A stretch of 16,193 bases of DNA, taken from the NCBI GenBank assembly GCA_024278565.1, contig JAJRSY010000064.1, forward strand, positions 1-16,193, in the 5' to 3' direction. The notes below the pieces were generated by a model. The model did no database searches, was not told the DNA's origin, and saw nothing but the letters and a program-made list of their open reading frames with translations. The stretch's first letter is position 1. Every line of letters begins with the position of its first letter. Shown one piece after another: positions 1 to 6,363 of the stretch. The DNA is from Bacteroidota bacterium (GTDB lineage Bacteria > Bacteroidota > Bacteroidia > Flavobacteriales > Flavobacteriaceae). The position numbers were made by a program, and so were the translations under genes.

Positions 1-1170
1 CTCTAGGTACATTTCACGTACCCGCTGCTCTAAGGGTGCAGCATAGTCTACCTCAAATTCCAGGGACTTGATGCGCTGGCCATAGTTCATACGTATTTCC
101 CGTAGCATGTTCTGCTCTTGTTGCCGTTCCCATTGCAGGGCGGCGGCAGACTTGCCCCAGTCGCCAAAGGCGCCGGAAGCGTCCAGGATAAAATAGGTGC
201 CCGACACTACCCAGCCTACGGGACCTCCTAGTACTCCAATATAGCCTATGGTTATATCCACTACTGCTTTGGTATAGATCTCATTCTGATTAGAATCGTT
301 TGTTTCGAAAGCCCTATAAGATTCATATCCGCTAAAAATAACACTTGCTCCAAAAAATATCCTGCCCGCCCCCTTAAAATACTTGGTATTTTTAACAGCG
401 CCCCGGACCCCTTTTTGGTAGCCGCCCGCACCTATCCCTTTTTGTTTGGACAAGCCTATGTACTTGCCGTTTTTCAAGTGTGCCCAACCTCTTGAATTTT
501 CTATACTGCGCCAGGGGGTGAGGTTGCCCACGTGCCGCAGTTCCAAGGCCCCGGCGGTAAGGCCGCCAATGCCGGCGCCCATTTTTGCCATATTGTACAT
601 GGGGTCTTCCCAATAGCCGTTCCGTTTTGTAGCGGCAAGATCGTCTTCCATATCAAAATCCCCCACTTGGGTATGGGAAAGGTCATGGCCCGGGGCCTCG
701 ATGTCATTGTCCACATAGCGTACCGTGGTGTTGGTGGCCTCGTCACGCGCCCATACCCTGACCGCCGTTTTATGGCCGTTCCCCGAATCTTGAAAGACCT
801 CTACCTTTATATTGGCCTTCTTTGAGAGCTGCACCCATCGTGTGCCGTTCCACACCCGGAGCCCGTCTTTGGTCTCCTTTACATAGTCGCTGGCATCGAC
901 ATCGGGGAACCCTCCCGTATCTTGGGGGCTACTTCGCACAAAGCCGTGGGCCGCCCGCTCTACAGAGGTGGTATGGCCTTTCATGGCCAGATCGAGCTTG
1001 TACATGGCCCTGGAGAGATCGACACGGGTATGGTCCATCCGTATCTTGAAATGATCCAAAAAAGCCTCTCTTGGATCGGTCCCGTGGCAGTTGCGGTCGG
1101 CCGAGCTCCATGCCTGCCGTATGGCGGGGCTTAGAATGCTGTCGAGTTCTTGTAGTATTTCGTCTTCCAT
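1..1170 (-). CDS. Candidate T6SS effector next to Hcp, 3' end missing
   Basis: An uninterrupted reading frame of 390 codons runs off the left edge, so the C-terminus is missing. The ATG at 1168-1170 is the only sensible start, because an in-frame TGA lies five codons upstream. The gene begins 17 bp after the stop of an hcp/tssD gene on the same strand, the usual place for an Hcp-carried cargo protein. Residues 1-80 look helical and charged. A beta-rich section with Trp-rich patches (around 104-155) follows. Residues 196-210 and 269-283 are Gly-rich and hydrophobic, and a stronger hydrophobic Gly-rich segment spans about 303-336 (includes GGPVGW and SGTYFILDASGAFGDW). A charged helix (345-372) follows. 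This hydrophobic segment resembles regions that precede toxin domains in bacteroidete polymorphic toxins, which is my recollection and not a search result. No catalytic motif is visible. The sequence is rich in G+C compared with the core genes, suggesting later acquisition. The effector role is inferred from context. Its immunity gene would be expected beyond the left edge. Confidence 0.75.
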   Translation of the reverse strand, partial: MEDEILQELDSILSPAIRQAWSSADRNCHGTDPREAFLDHFKIRMDHTRVDLSRAMYKLDLAMKGHTTSVERAAHGFVRSSPQDTGGFPDVDASDYVKETKDGLRVWNGTRWVQLSKKANIKVEVFQDSGNGHKTAVRVWARDEATNTTVRYVDNDIEAPGHDLSHTQVGDFDMEDDLAATKRNGYWEDPMYNMAKMGAGIGGLTAGALELRHVGNLTPWRSIENSRGWAHLKNGKYIGLSKQKGIGAGGYQKGVRGAVKNTKYFKGAGRIFFGASVIFSGYESYRAFETNDSNQNEIYTKAVVDITIGYIGVLGGPVGWVVSGTYFILDASGAFGDWGKSAAALQWERQQEQNMLREIRMNYGQRIKSLEFEVDYAAPLEQRVREMYLE

Positions 1171-1187
1171 AATAACAACGGATCAAT

Positions 1188-1577
1188 TTACTCGCCCCAC
1201 TTGTTCTCAAAGTCCATATCGCCGATGGTAATGGTCCTTGCCGATATCACGATGCGCTTTTGCATGGGCGTGGCGCTATTGGCGTCAAAATTCTCCACCA
1301 AGCTTACACAGTACGCTTTTTTAAAGATGACCTCTTGCAGGCGTGACATGGCGTCGCGCTTGTAGAAGGTGATGGTCCCGTCCTTGGTCTGTTCGGGTGA
1401 GGCCATCCAGTGCAAGAGGCCGTATTTCCCCTGTGATTCCAAGGTGACCGTAATTTGTCCGCCACGGGGCTTTCCCGAGGGTTTGCCCGTGTCGTCCATG
1501 GGCTGTTCAAAGTTATAGGTGCAGTGCAGCACGTTGTATTCTTGACCGTCTACGATCAGTTTTGCTAAAAATGACAT
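1188..1577 (-). CDS. tssD: Hcp/TssD tube protein, effector-associated copy
   Basis: This is a 129-residue protein of the bacteroidete Hcp (TssD) family, which stacks as hexameric rings to form the inner tube of the T6SS and carries small effectors. It aligns along its whole length with the second copy at 5623-6009. Shared features are the start MSF-AKL, the motif VLHC-Y near residue 17, D-TG-PS followed by RGG near 30-40, the ES-G-G pattern, WM near 57, KDGT near 65, KRD near 73, and a late ISA. The two copies are clearly diverged, and this one ends KWGE. It lies outside the core block, with a large unknown gene 17 bp downstream on the same strand, so it probably serves as a dedicated carrier for that product. 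G+C is higher than in the core genes. Family assignment is confident; the dedicated-carrier role is inference. Confidence 0.93.
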   Translation of the reverse strand: MSFLAKLIVDGQEYNVLHCTYNFEQPMDDTGKPSGKPRGGQITVTLESQGKYGLLHWMASPEQTKDGTITFYKRDAMSRLQEVIFKKAYCVSLVENFDANSATPMQKRIVISARTITIGDMDFENKWGE

Positions 1578-1593
1578 TTATCAGGATTTTATG

Positions 1594-1624
1594 TTAAGGT
1601 ACGCAACATTCACTTTCTTACAAA
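1594..1624 (-). promoter_or_regulatory. Candidate promoter for the hcp-effector unit
   Basis: Read on the minus strand, TTTG (1624-1621) is followed after 19 nt by TACCTTAA (1601-1594). This partly fits the Bacteroidetes -33 TTG / -7 TAnnTTTG pattern. The -7 element would lie about 17 nt upstream of the ATG at 1577. The match is imperfect and no transcript data are available. Confidence 0.3.
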
Positions 1625-1768
1625 AAAAAATCGTTGAAATGCAGGTTTTTTACATTAATGTCCGTTAAAAGACAGGGCTGTAACAAATTGAAAGTAGGTT
1701 ATATGTACAACACTTCGTGTAATTATGAATGCTGAATTATGAATTAAAAAATTCTTGAAACCGACTAT

Positions 1769-1970
1769 CCTCGAGGCAGAGCCATAGAGGTACCAGCCTG
1801 CCGGCTGGCAGGTTTCGCCGGTTTCATTTTGGCCTCAGGGCCAAAAACCGAAATTTTGTATTCAACCTCACCCAGAACTGCCGAAAATGGCAGTTCTGAC
1901 CTCTCCGAAGAAGAGGTAAATAGGAAACCCTGCCTGCCTGTCCGGCAGGCCCGAGGCAGAGCCGTCGGGG
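1769..1970. repeat. REP/MITE-like nested inverted-repeat element
   Basis: A G+C-rich island of about 200 bp sits in AT-rich sequence and is packed with inverted repeats. Both ends carry the same 12-mer, cgaggcagagcc (1772-1783 and 1952-1963). Each copy lies inside a hairpin of identical plan, a stem then ggc-aga-gcc then a bulged base then the closing stem, but with different stem bases (cctcga/tagagg at 1769-1790; cccga/tcggg at 1950-1969). Inside these, gcctgccgg (1796-1804) is an exact reverse complement of ccggcaggc (1942-1950). Further in, ggcaggtttc (1807-1816) pairs with gaaaccctgcc (1924-1934) with one bulge. Local hairpins occur at 1797-1812, 1827-1846 (8-bp arms), 1873-1898 (10-bp arms, 6-nt loop), 1899-1917 and 1936-1950. 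No transposase is encoded, so it is either a dispersed non-autonomous element or a structured intergenic repeat. Confidence 0.7.
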
Positions 1971-2202
1971 AATTATTTAGATAAAAGTGCTGAAAATCAA
2001 ATAGTTGAAACATTAACTTGTTGTCATCTAACTTCTTGAAAATAAATTATATACAAAACTTACCGAACTATTGATGTAAGAACATGGGCGAATGCCCCAA
2101 TAAATATGTGACTGAACAGGCTTTAGGTGGATCTTTGCCCGACAACAATGACCTCCTCTGCTGTTTTCTGCCCGAGATACACTAAAACACATAATTTTTA
2201 AC

Positions 2203-2210
2203 TAATTTTG
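2203..2210 (+). promoter_or_regulatory. Candidate -7 element upstream of the MORN gene
   Basis: TAATTTTG is an exact match to the Bacteroidetes -7 consensus TAnnTTTG and lies 17 nt before the ATG at 2228. No TTG is seen at the expected -33 distance, so the assignment rests on one box only. Confidence 0.4.
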
Positions 2211-2227
2211 AAACCAATTAAAAATCA

Positions 2228-3391
2228 ATGCTTGAACAAATGAATTTATCTTCCTTCTTCGTACATTACCGCCCTTTTTTAATGTGGAACCTTATTTTAT
2301 TCTTATTTATATCAGCTCCTTCTCTAACTAATGCCCAAGACAAGAACCCAACTGTTATTGATTACGTTAGCACTGCCAAGTTTGGCAAAGAGATTATATA
2401 TTATGACAGCAGCAAAGAGGTTTTAAATGGTTTTTTTAAAATAGCCGAATTGTCTGGAGCATACAGCGAAGCTATTTTCATCGAAGGAAAAGTGGACGGA
2501 AAATGGACCGCCTATGACAGCTTCGGCAATCTCGATTACACTTCCACCTTTACTAAAGGTGTTCCTAATGGCGAGGCATTGACCTACTACCAAAATGGAG
2601 AAATCCAAAACAAATCATATTGGAAAGATGGCAAGGAAAATGGAGAATGGATTTCCTTTGATAGAGATGGTAATGCCATGCGTACTGAAACCTATAAAAA
2701 TGGAGTCAAAGAAGGAAAATGGACATCGACTACCAAACATCCTCAAAGCAACGATCGAAAATCAATCACCACACAATATTATAAAAACGGGCAACCCACG
2801 GGCACTTGGAATGAAACATGGGAAAACGGACAAAAGAAATGGAGTAAAAAATACGCTGCCCCCAAGAGCTACGAAGAAAAAAAATTTCACGCTGATGGGT
2901 CATTAAAAAAAGTGGCAAGTTATGTAGACGGTAAACCTCACGGTCTTGCGGAAGCATATAATGAAGAAGAGAAAAAAGAATATAGTGTCACCTACGAGAA
3001 TGGTCTTAAGACCAGTGAAAAACAATATTTTAGAAATGGTGATATCAGGTCAATCGGCAGTTTCAATAGTAAGGGCAAAAACGGTGTCTTTGAAACTTAC
3101 AATGAGCTTGGCATTAAAACCTACAGTACTACCTATAAAGACGGTAAAAAAGACGGAATCGAAACTAAGTACTCGAACAAGGGTCAGCTATATTACGAAC
3201 ATGAATACAAAAAGGGAATTCAGGACGGTATTCATAAGGAGTACAACAGGGAAGGTACTATTTATATAGAAGGGCAATATGTAGATGGAAAAATGGATGG
3301 TAAATGGAAACGCTATAGTCCCGAGGGAAAGGTTATTGCTGAAACAATTTTCGAGAAAGGCTACAAACAATCAGAAACCAACTTCGATTAA
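2228..3391 (+). CDS. Exported MORN/YwqK-repeat protein
   Basis: This 387-residue protein has an N-terminal signal sequence followed by about a dozen tandem repeats of 20-25 residues with the MORN-variant (YwqK-like) pattern: NG or DG, then a short turn, then G-W or G-, then Y, then a variable linker. Examples are VDGKWTAYDSFGN near 89, KNGVKEGKWTS near 158 and VDGKMDGKWKRYSPEG near 353. The hydrophobic stretch at about 17-36, ending SLTNA before QDKN, looks like a cleavable signal peptide. The mature protein is therefore probably periplasmic or surface-exposed. Internal ATGs at 2240 and 2282 are alternative starts; the 2282 start would give a more standard short signal peptide. MORN-variant repeats usually bind proteins or membranes, and some family members are annotated as antitoxins. 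The gene diverges from the hcp-effector unit and converges on tssBC. A link to immunity or T6SS function is possible but unproven. Confidence 0.85.
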   Translation: MLEQMNLSSFFVHYRPFLMWNLILFLFISAPSLTNAQDKNPTVIDYVSTAKFGKEIIYYDSSKEVLNGFFKIAELSGAYSEAIFIEGKVDGKWTAYDSFGNLDYTSTFTKGVPNGEALTYYQNGEIQNKSYWKDGKENGEWISFDRDGNAMRTETYKNGVKEGKWTSTTKHPQSNDRKSITTQYYKNGQPTGTWNETWENGQKKWSKKYAAPKSYEEKKFHADGSLKKVASYVDGKPHGLAEAYNEEEKKEYSVTYENGLKTSEKQYFRNGDIRSIGSFNSKGKNGVFETYNELGIKTYSTTYKDGKKDGIETKYSNKGQLYYEHEYKKGIQDGIHKEYNREGTIYIEGQYVDGKMDGKWKRYSPEGKVIAETIFEKGYKQSETNFD

Positions 3392-3665
3392 TTGCAGTTC
3401 TATTACATTTCTAAAATTTGCATAAAATGGCAAGGCTACCTGAACAGATCAAACTACTAGTGTCAAGTATAAAACTACGGATAAGTCACAGTTATTTTTG
3501 AATTTTTAGAAATGACAAGAAAGAAAGTAAGCATAGCCAGCAGGCACAGAAAGCCAAAAATATCGGTTCCAACAAAAGCTCAAGATGAGTTCAATATCAC
3601 CTCATAATCAGTACTATCCAATTAGAGGTGCTATAACTAATATAGTTAGTCCTCCCGATTAGAAC

Positions 3666-5024
3666 TTATTGCTGCTCATAATCAGTGTCCCATTCAGTAC
3701 CCTCATCACCTTTTTGCCCGTCCATCTTTATCAAAAAGTTCTTGGCGGGAAAATATGGTTTTAGGCGGACGTCTAAATATATACGGTCTTTTTGGTTGGG
3801 GTCTTGCTCGAACCTGCGGATCTCAAAATTTTCTATGAGCTTGTCCGGGCCTGTTATACCATCTAGAAAACGTATGATCTGGTTCTGTATTTCTTTTCGG
3901 GTCTTGGTACTGAAGTTCTCAAAGGCCCTACGGTTGAGAAAATCCATCAAGACCTTGGCGACATAGTCGAACACCCGTACCACTGAATAGGTCTGCAGCC
4001 CTAGATTATCACCATTGAACAGGGTTTTTGCGGAAAAGGCCATTACCTTGCCGTACTCGTTCACCATAGGCACCAAGCCCAAGTTTTCAAGGTTTGCGAT
4101 TTCACTTTTTCTGAGATCGAAACGCACCCCGTCAACTTCACTTAACCCCCCATGTTTTTTACCGGCGGTGACCTGTGACATCAGCGTCTTGTATATTTTA
4201 CCCGCCAAGGCCCCGGAAGGCGGTACGTGAACATCTTCTTCTTCGCCAACTTCTTCGCTCTTGCCACGGCCTACCAGCCAGTTACAGGTCATTATGGTAT
4301 TTGAAAGGTACATATCACCACTTGCCAAGTTGGCACTTTCGAACATTTCCATCACATCGTCAGGTTCATCAAGGTGGGCAAAGTCGGTTATTAGGGTGAC
4401 TTTGTTCTCATGGGCCAGTTTTGCCCACTTGTCCACTACTGATTTTGAGCCCAGATAACCTGGCAGTACCATCAAAGAATAGTTTTCGCGCAGATCCAAA
4501 CGGTCGTATTTAGAAATCAGTTCTTCCCTTATATGGTCAAAGAAGCGCGTATTGTCAAGATCTTGTAACTGATCCAGTTCCGCGTTCAATATCGAGACGT
4601 TCTTAATTGAGGGCATATCGGTGTTCTTATAGAACAGTGCTACCGAACGGTACGACGTTTCCAATTCTTTGGACTCCTCTAGGGCCAGTTTTAAATTTTT
4701 GGTGAGCACTTCTTCCGATTGCTTGGCCTTATCATCTGCAGCTTGTACCTGCTCGATAATATCATCACCTGATTTTAAGGTGTCGGACCAGAGCTCTAAA
4801 ATTTTCTGCAAGGCTTCACGTTCTTTCTTTTTGTTGTTTTCAGTTAAGAACATTTTGCGCCTGGCCTTACGATCTGGGTTCAAGTTCTGCACATCATCAA
4901 TGGCAGATTCCAATAAATCATAGCCACCGTACTTTGCAAGGGCATCCGATTTTTCTTTGATCTGATCTATATAGGGCTTGTCGCTTAATTTTAATCCTTT
5001 TTTACTGTCGGATGTATTCGCCAT
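3666..5024 (-). CDS. tssC: T6SS contractile sheath large subunit TssC
   Basis: This 452-residue protein has the make-up of the bacteroidete TssC sheath subunit. A helical, strongly charged N-terminus (about 1-140) contains an Arg/Lys-rich patch near 51-68. A sheath core follows, with the stretches LMVLPGYLGSK (near 195) and CNWLVGRG (near 257). The C-terminal handshake region holds RVFDYVAKVLMDFLNRRAF near 357, and the protein has an acidic tail. With TssB it forms the helical sheath that contracts to drive the Hcp tube outward. The gene follows tssB by 20 bp in the same direction and is almost certainly co-transcribed with it. It is codirectional with hcp2 and tssP but is cut off from hcp2 by a terminator at 5569-5598. 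No frameshift or truncation is seen, and the length is in the usual TssC range. Confidence 0.95.
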   Translation of the reverse strand: MANTSDSKKGLKLSDKPYIDQIKEKSDALAKYGGYDLLESAIDDVQNLNPDRKARRKMFLTENNKKKEREALQKILELWSDTLKSGDDIIEQVQAADDKAKQSEEVLTKNLKLALEESKELETSYRSVALFYKNTDMPSIKNVSILNAELDQLQDLDNTRFFDHIREELISKYDRLDLRENYSLMVLPGYLGSKSVVDKWAKLAHENKVTLITDFAHLDEPDDVMEMFESANLASGDMYLSNTIMTCNWLVGRGKSEEVGEEEDVHVPPSGALAGKIYKTLMSQVTAGKKHGGLSEVDGVRFDLRKSEIANLENLGLVPMVNEYGKVMAFSAKTLFNGDNLGLQTYSVVRVFDYVAKVLMDFLNRRAFENFSTKTRKEIQNQIIRFLDGITGPDKLIENFEIRRFEQDPNQKDRIYLDVRLKPYFPAKNFLIKMDGQKGDEGTEWDTDYEQQ

Positions 5025-5044
5025 ATCTTTTTTGGGATAAATTC

Positions 5045-5497
5045 TTATTTGGTGGTTTTGATCTCATTGATCAGTGCATCAATGGTCTGCACCAACGCTT
5101 CTTTGGCTTCTGGATCTTGCAGGGCCGACTTTAAGATTTTATTGGTTTTCAATTGTTTGATGATTTTTTTGTATTGATCGCTCTCGATTTGCAGTTCTTT
5201 TAAGAAAACACTATTGTCTATAATGCCTTTTTTACCAAAATCACCAAGGTTTTTGAAGCTTAAGGTTTCGTTTACCGTTCCCCCTTCCTTATCCTCAAAG
5301 GGCATTTTCAGTTCGGGCTCAAAATGTTCAAAAACATCTTCGACCGTTCTCAACCCTTCTACCACTTCTGGTTTCACCGGGGCGTTGGGTGTCAATTTAC
5401 CTGCGATCAAGGTTCTGTTCTGGGGTATCTCGTTAAGTGCCTCGTTGGCATCCCCTTTTACCACATTGCCCCCGATCCCTATATTACTGTTAGCCAT
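5045..5497 (-). CDS. tssB: T6SS contractile sheath small subunit TssB
   Basis: This 150-residue protein lies directly upstream of tssC, the conserved order of the sheath pair. Visible TssB-like features are a Gly/Asn-rich N-terminus (residues 1-15), then a proline-containing segment with NAPVKPEVV near 38. The segment TVEDVFEHFEPELKMPF (about 51-67) and SFKNLGDFGKKGII near 80 resemble the TssB core, in which a phenylalanine-rich F-nL-DF motif is typical. A charged C-terminal helix (about 100-150) follows. TssB interleaves with TssC in the sheath. The ATG at 5497 follows an A/T-rich leader without a clear Shine-Dalgarno, as is common in this phylum. A promoter candidate lies about 20 nt upstream, so tssBC can be expressed independently of hcp2. 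Confidence 0.93.
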   Translation of the reverse strand: MANSNIGIGGNVVKGDANEALNEIPQNRTLIAGKLTPNAPVKPEVVEGLRTVEDVFEHFEPELKMPFEDKEGGTVNETLSFKNLGDFGKKGIIDNSVFLKELQIESDQYKKIIKQLKTNKILKSALQDPEAKEALVQTIDALINEIKTTK

Positions 5498-5516
5498 AAA
5501 ATATACTTTTATGTGT

Positions 5517-5546
5517 TAAAATTAATCAAAAAATACTTATACGCAA
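5517..5546 (-). promoter_or_regulatory. Candidate tssBC promoter
   Basis: On the minus strand, TTG (5546-5544) is followed after exactly 19 nt by TAATTTTA (5524-5517), which matches the Bacteroidetes -33/-7 pattern at five of six fixed positions in the -7 box. It lies between the hcp2 terminator and the tssB start, which is where a separate promoter would be expected. Confidence 0.42.
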
Positions 5547-5568
5547 GACATATCTAGGACATAAAACG

Positions 5569-5598
5569 AAAAAAGGAGGCATAACGTATGCCTCCTTT
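5569..5598 (-). terminator. Rho-independent terminator after hcp2
   Basis: A perfect 12-bp inverted repeat, aaaggaggcata (5572-5583) and tatgcctccttt (5587-5598), with a 3-nt loop. Read on the minus strand, the stem ends in a run of six T (5574-5569). It begins 24 nt beyond the hcp2 stop codon and separates hcp2 from tssB. The T-run exists only on the minus-strand reading side, so the orientation is clear. Confidence 0.85.
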
Positions 5599-5622
5599 CT
5601 GAAAAATACATGTTTTTAGGCG

Positions 5623-6009
5623 TTATACCCACTCGTTGACATGCTCACCGCCACCACTGGCCAACTCTTTGGCCGATATGGTAAAAGTCTCTGTCAAGGG
5701 GTTTTGCCCTGAATAATCGAAACTTTCCTTGTACTTGATCAAATACCCTTCTTTGAAAGTGATTTCTTTTAAAGTGGCATCAGAATCTCTTTTGCTGAAA
5801 ACGACGGTACCATCCTTTCTTTCGAAATTATTGGTCATCCATTCAAAAAAGCCGGTCTCACCGTTCGATTCAACGGTCAAATAAATTCTACCTCCCCTTG
5901 TTACGGAAGATGGCCTACCTGTTGGATCCACTTCTTGGTTTAGATCGTAAGAGCAATGTAAGACCGTGTACTCTTTTCCTGCTACTTTTAATTTTGCTTT
6001 AAAAGACAT
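5623..6009 (-). CDS. tssD: Hcp/TssD tube protein, core copy
   Basis: This 128-residue Hcp/TssD protein lies beside the sheath genes and is probably the main structural tube subunit. It shares the family pattern with the copy at 1188-1577: MSFKAKLKVAGKEY start, VLHCSY with a conserved Cys at 19, D-TGRPS then RGG, ES-GE-G, WM near 57, KDGT near 66, KRD near 73, and ISAKEL near 111. It differs in the charged surface loops and in its C-terminus (EHVNEWV), as expected if the two copies carry different cargo or one is dedicated. It is a single-gene unit, with a strong terminator 24 nt after the stop and a 354-bp gap upstream. This fits the need for far more Hcp than other components. The leader before the ATG is A/T-rich without a Shine-Dalgarno. 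Confidence 0.95.
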   Translation of the reverse strand: MSFKAKLKVAGKEYTVLHCSYDLNQEVDPTGRPSSVTRGGRIYLTVESNGETGFFEWMTNNFERKDGTVVFSKRDSDATLKEITFKEGYLIKYKESFDYSGQNPLTETFTISAKELASGGGEHVNEWV

Positions 6010-6050
6010 AATAAATTGTTTTTGTGGTAAATATTACCTGATTAAAATTA

Positions 6051-6085
6051 AAAAATGTTACATAAGAACATATCTAAATTACAAA
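6051..6085 (-). promoter_or_regulatory. Candidate hcp2 promoter
   Basis: On the minus strand, TTTG (6085-6082) is followed after 21 nt by TAACATTTTT (6060-6051), a partial -33/-7 match. It would give an A/T-rich leader of about 35-40 nt. The fit is weak, but the site is in the right place for a separately transcribed gene. Confidence 0.25.
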
Positions 6086-6322
6086 TTATGTTTTGATCCA
6101 CAAAAAATATTCGACGAAATGCATTGACCACTCTGTAAAATAACATTTTAGGGTGCGAAAAGCGGGTTTTGGAGGTCAAATCACAACTAAACTTCAGAAT
6201 CTTTTGAGCCAAAGTGCCATAGGTTTGACAACGAACGGAACTCCTTTTGGCATGAAACCCGATTTGGTTTGAAGTCATTGACCTGACGGACATGGGAATT
6301 GTAAATTTATTTCAACTCACTG

Positions 6323-6350
6323 AACGTCCAACATCCAGCATCCAACGTCC
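6323..6350. repeat. Four tandem heptamers, AACRTCC-like
   Basis: Four consecutive 7-bp units read aacgtcc, aacatcc, agcatcc and aacgtcc. They sit 13 bp beyond the stop codon of the tssP candidate. Similar short runs are, from memory, common between genes in flavobacterial genomes. The run is too short to be a CRISPR or a classical iteron array. Confidence 0.7.
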
Positions 6351-6363
6351 ATTGTCAATACTG

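Larger units (their letters stand above)
1578..2227. other. Non-coding stretch between divergent hcp and MORN genes
   Basis: I see no convincing gene in these 650 bases. Next to hcp is an AT-rich leader. Around 1721-1744 the 10-mer aattatgaat occurs twice, 4 nt apart, followed by a small gaatt/aattc inverted repeat (1741-1754). The middle (1769-1970) is a dense hairpin element described separately. The right part (about 1975-2200) is plain AT-rich sequence leading to a promoter-like site before the MORN gene. Confidence 0.6.
6010..6363. other. Non-coding stretch between tssP candidate and hcp2
   Basis: The stretch holds the AT-rich hcp2 leader (6010-6110), then a segment of mixed composition (about 6111-6300), then a heptamer repeat run (6323-6350). 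An 81-codon minus-strand frame (6293-6048) is open, but it is Cys- and Phe-rich, has no recognisable domain and has no supporting start signal. I do not call it a gene. Confidence 0.55.

Noticed and set aside
532..1134. Several plus-strand open frames of 70-97 codons over the left end.
   Set aside because: They are frames opposite the continuous 390-codon minus-strand gene in G+C-rich DNA and show no domain.
1765..2013. An 82-codon minus-strand frame across the hairpin element.
   Set aside because: It is created by the inverted repeats, and the translated sequence mirrors repeat structure rather than a protein.
3512..3607. A 31-codon plus-strand frame starting MTRKKVSIASRHRK in the gap between the MORN gene and tssC.
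   Set aside because: It is too short, has no homology I know and no good start signal. The 3392-3665 gap otherwise shows nothing beyond a weak hairpin near 3625-3654.
3625..3654. Possible terminator between tssC and the MORN gene (gagg/cctc with an inner aacta/tagtt pairing).
   Set aside because: The pairing is interrupted and no T-run follows on either strand.
6323..6350. Heptamer run considered as CRISPR or iteron array.
   Set aside because: Units are 7 bp with no spacers, only four copies, and no cas or replication genes nearby.
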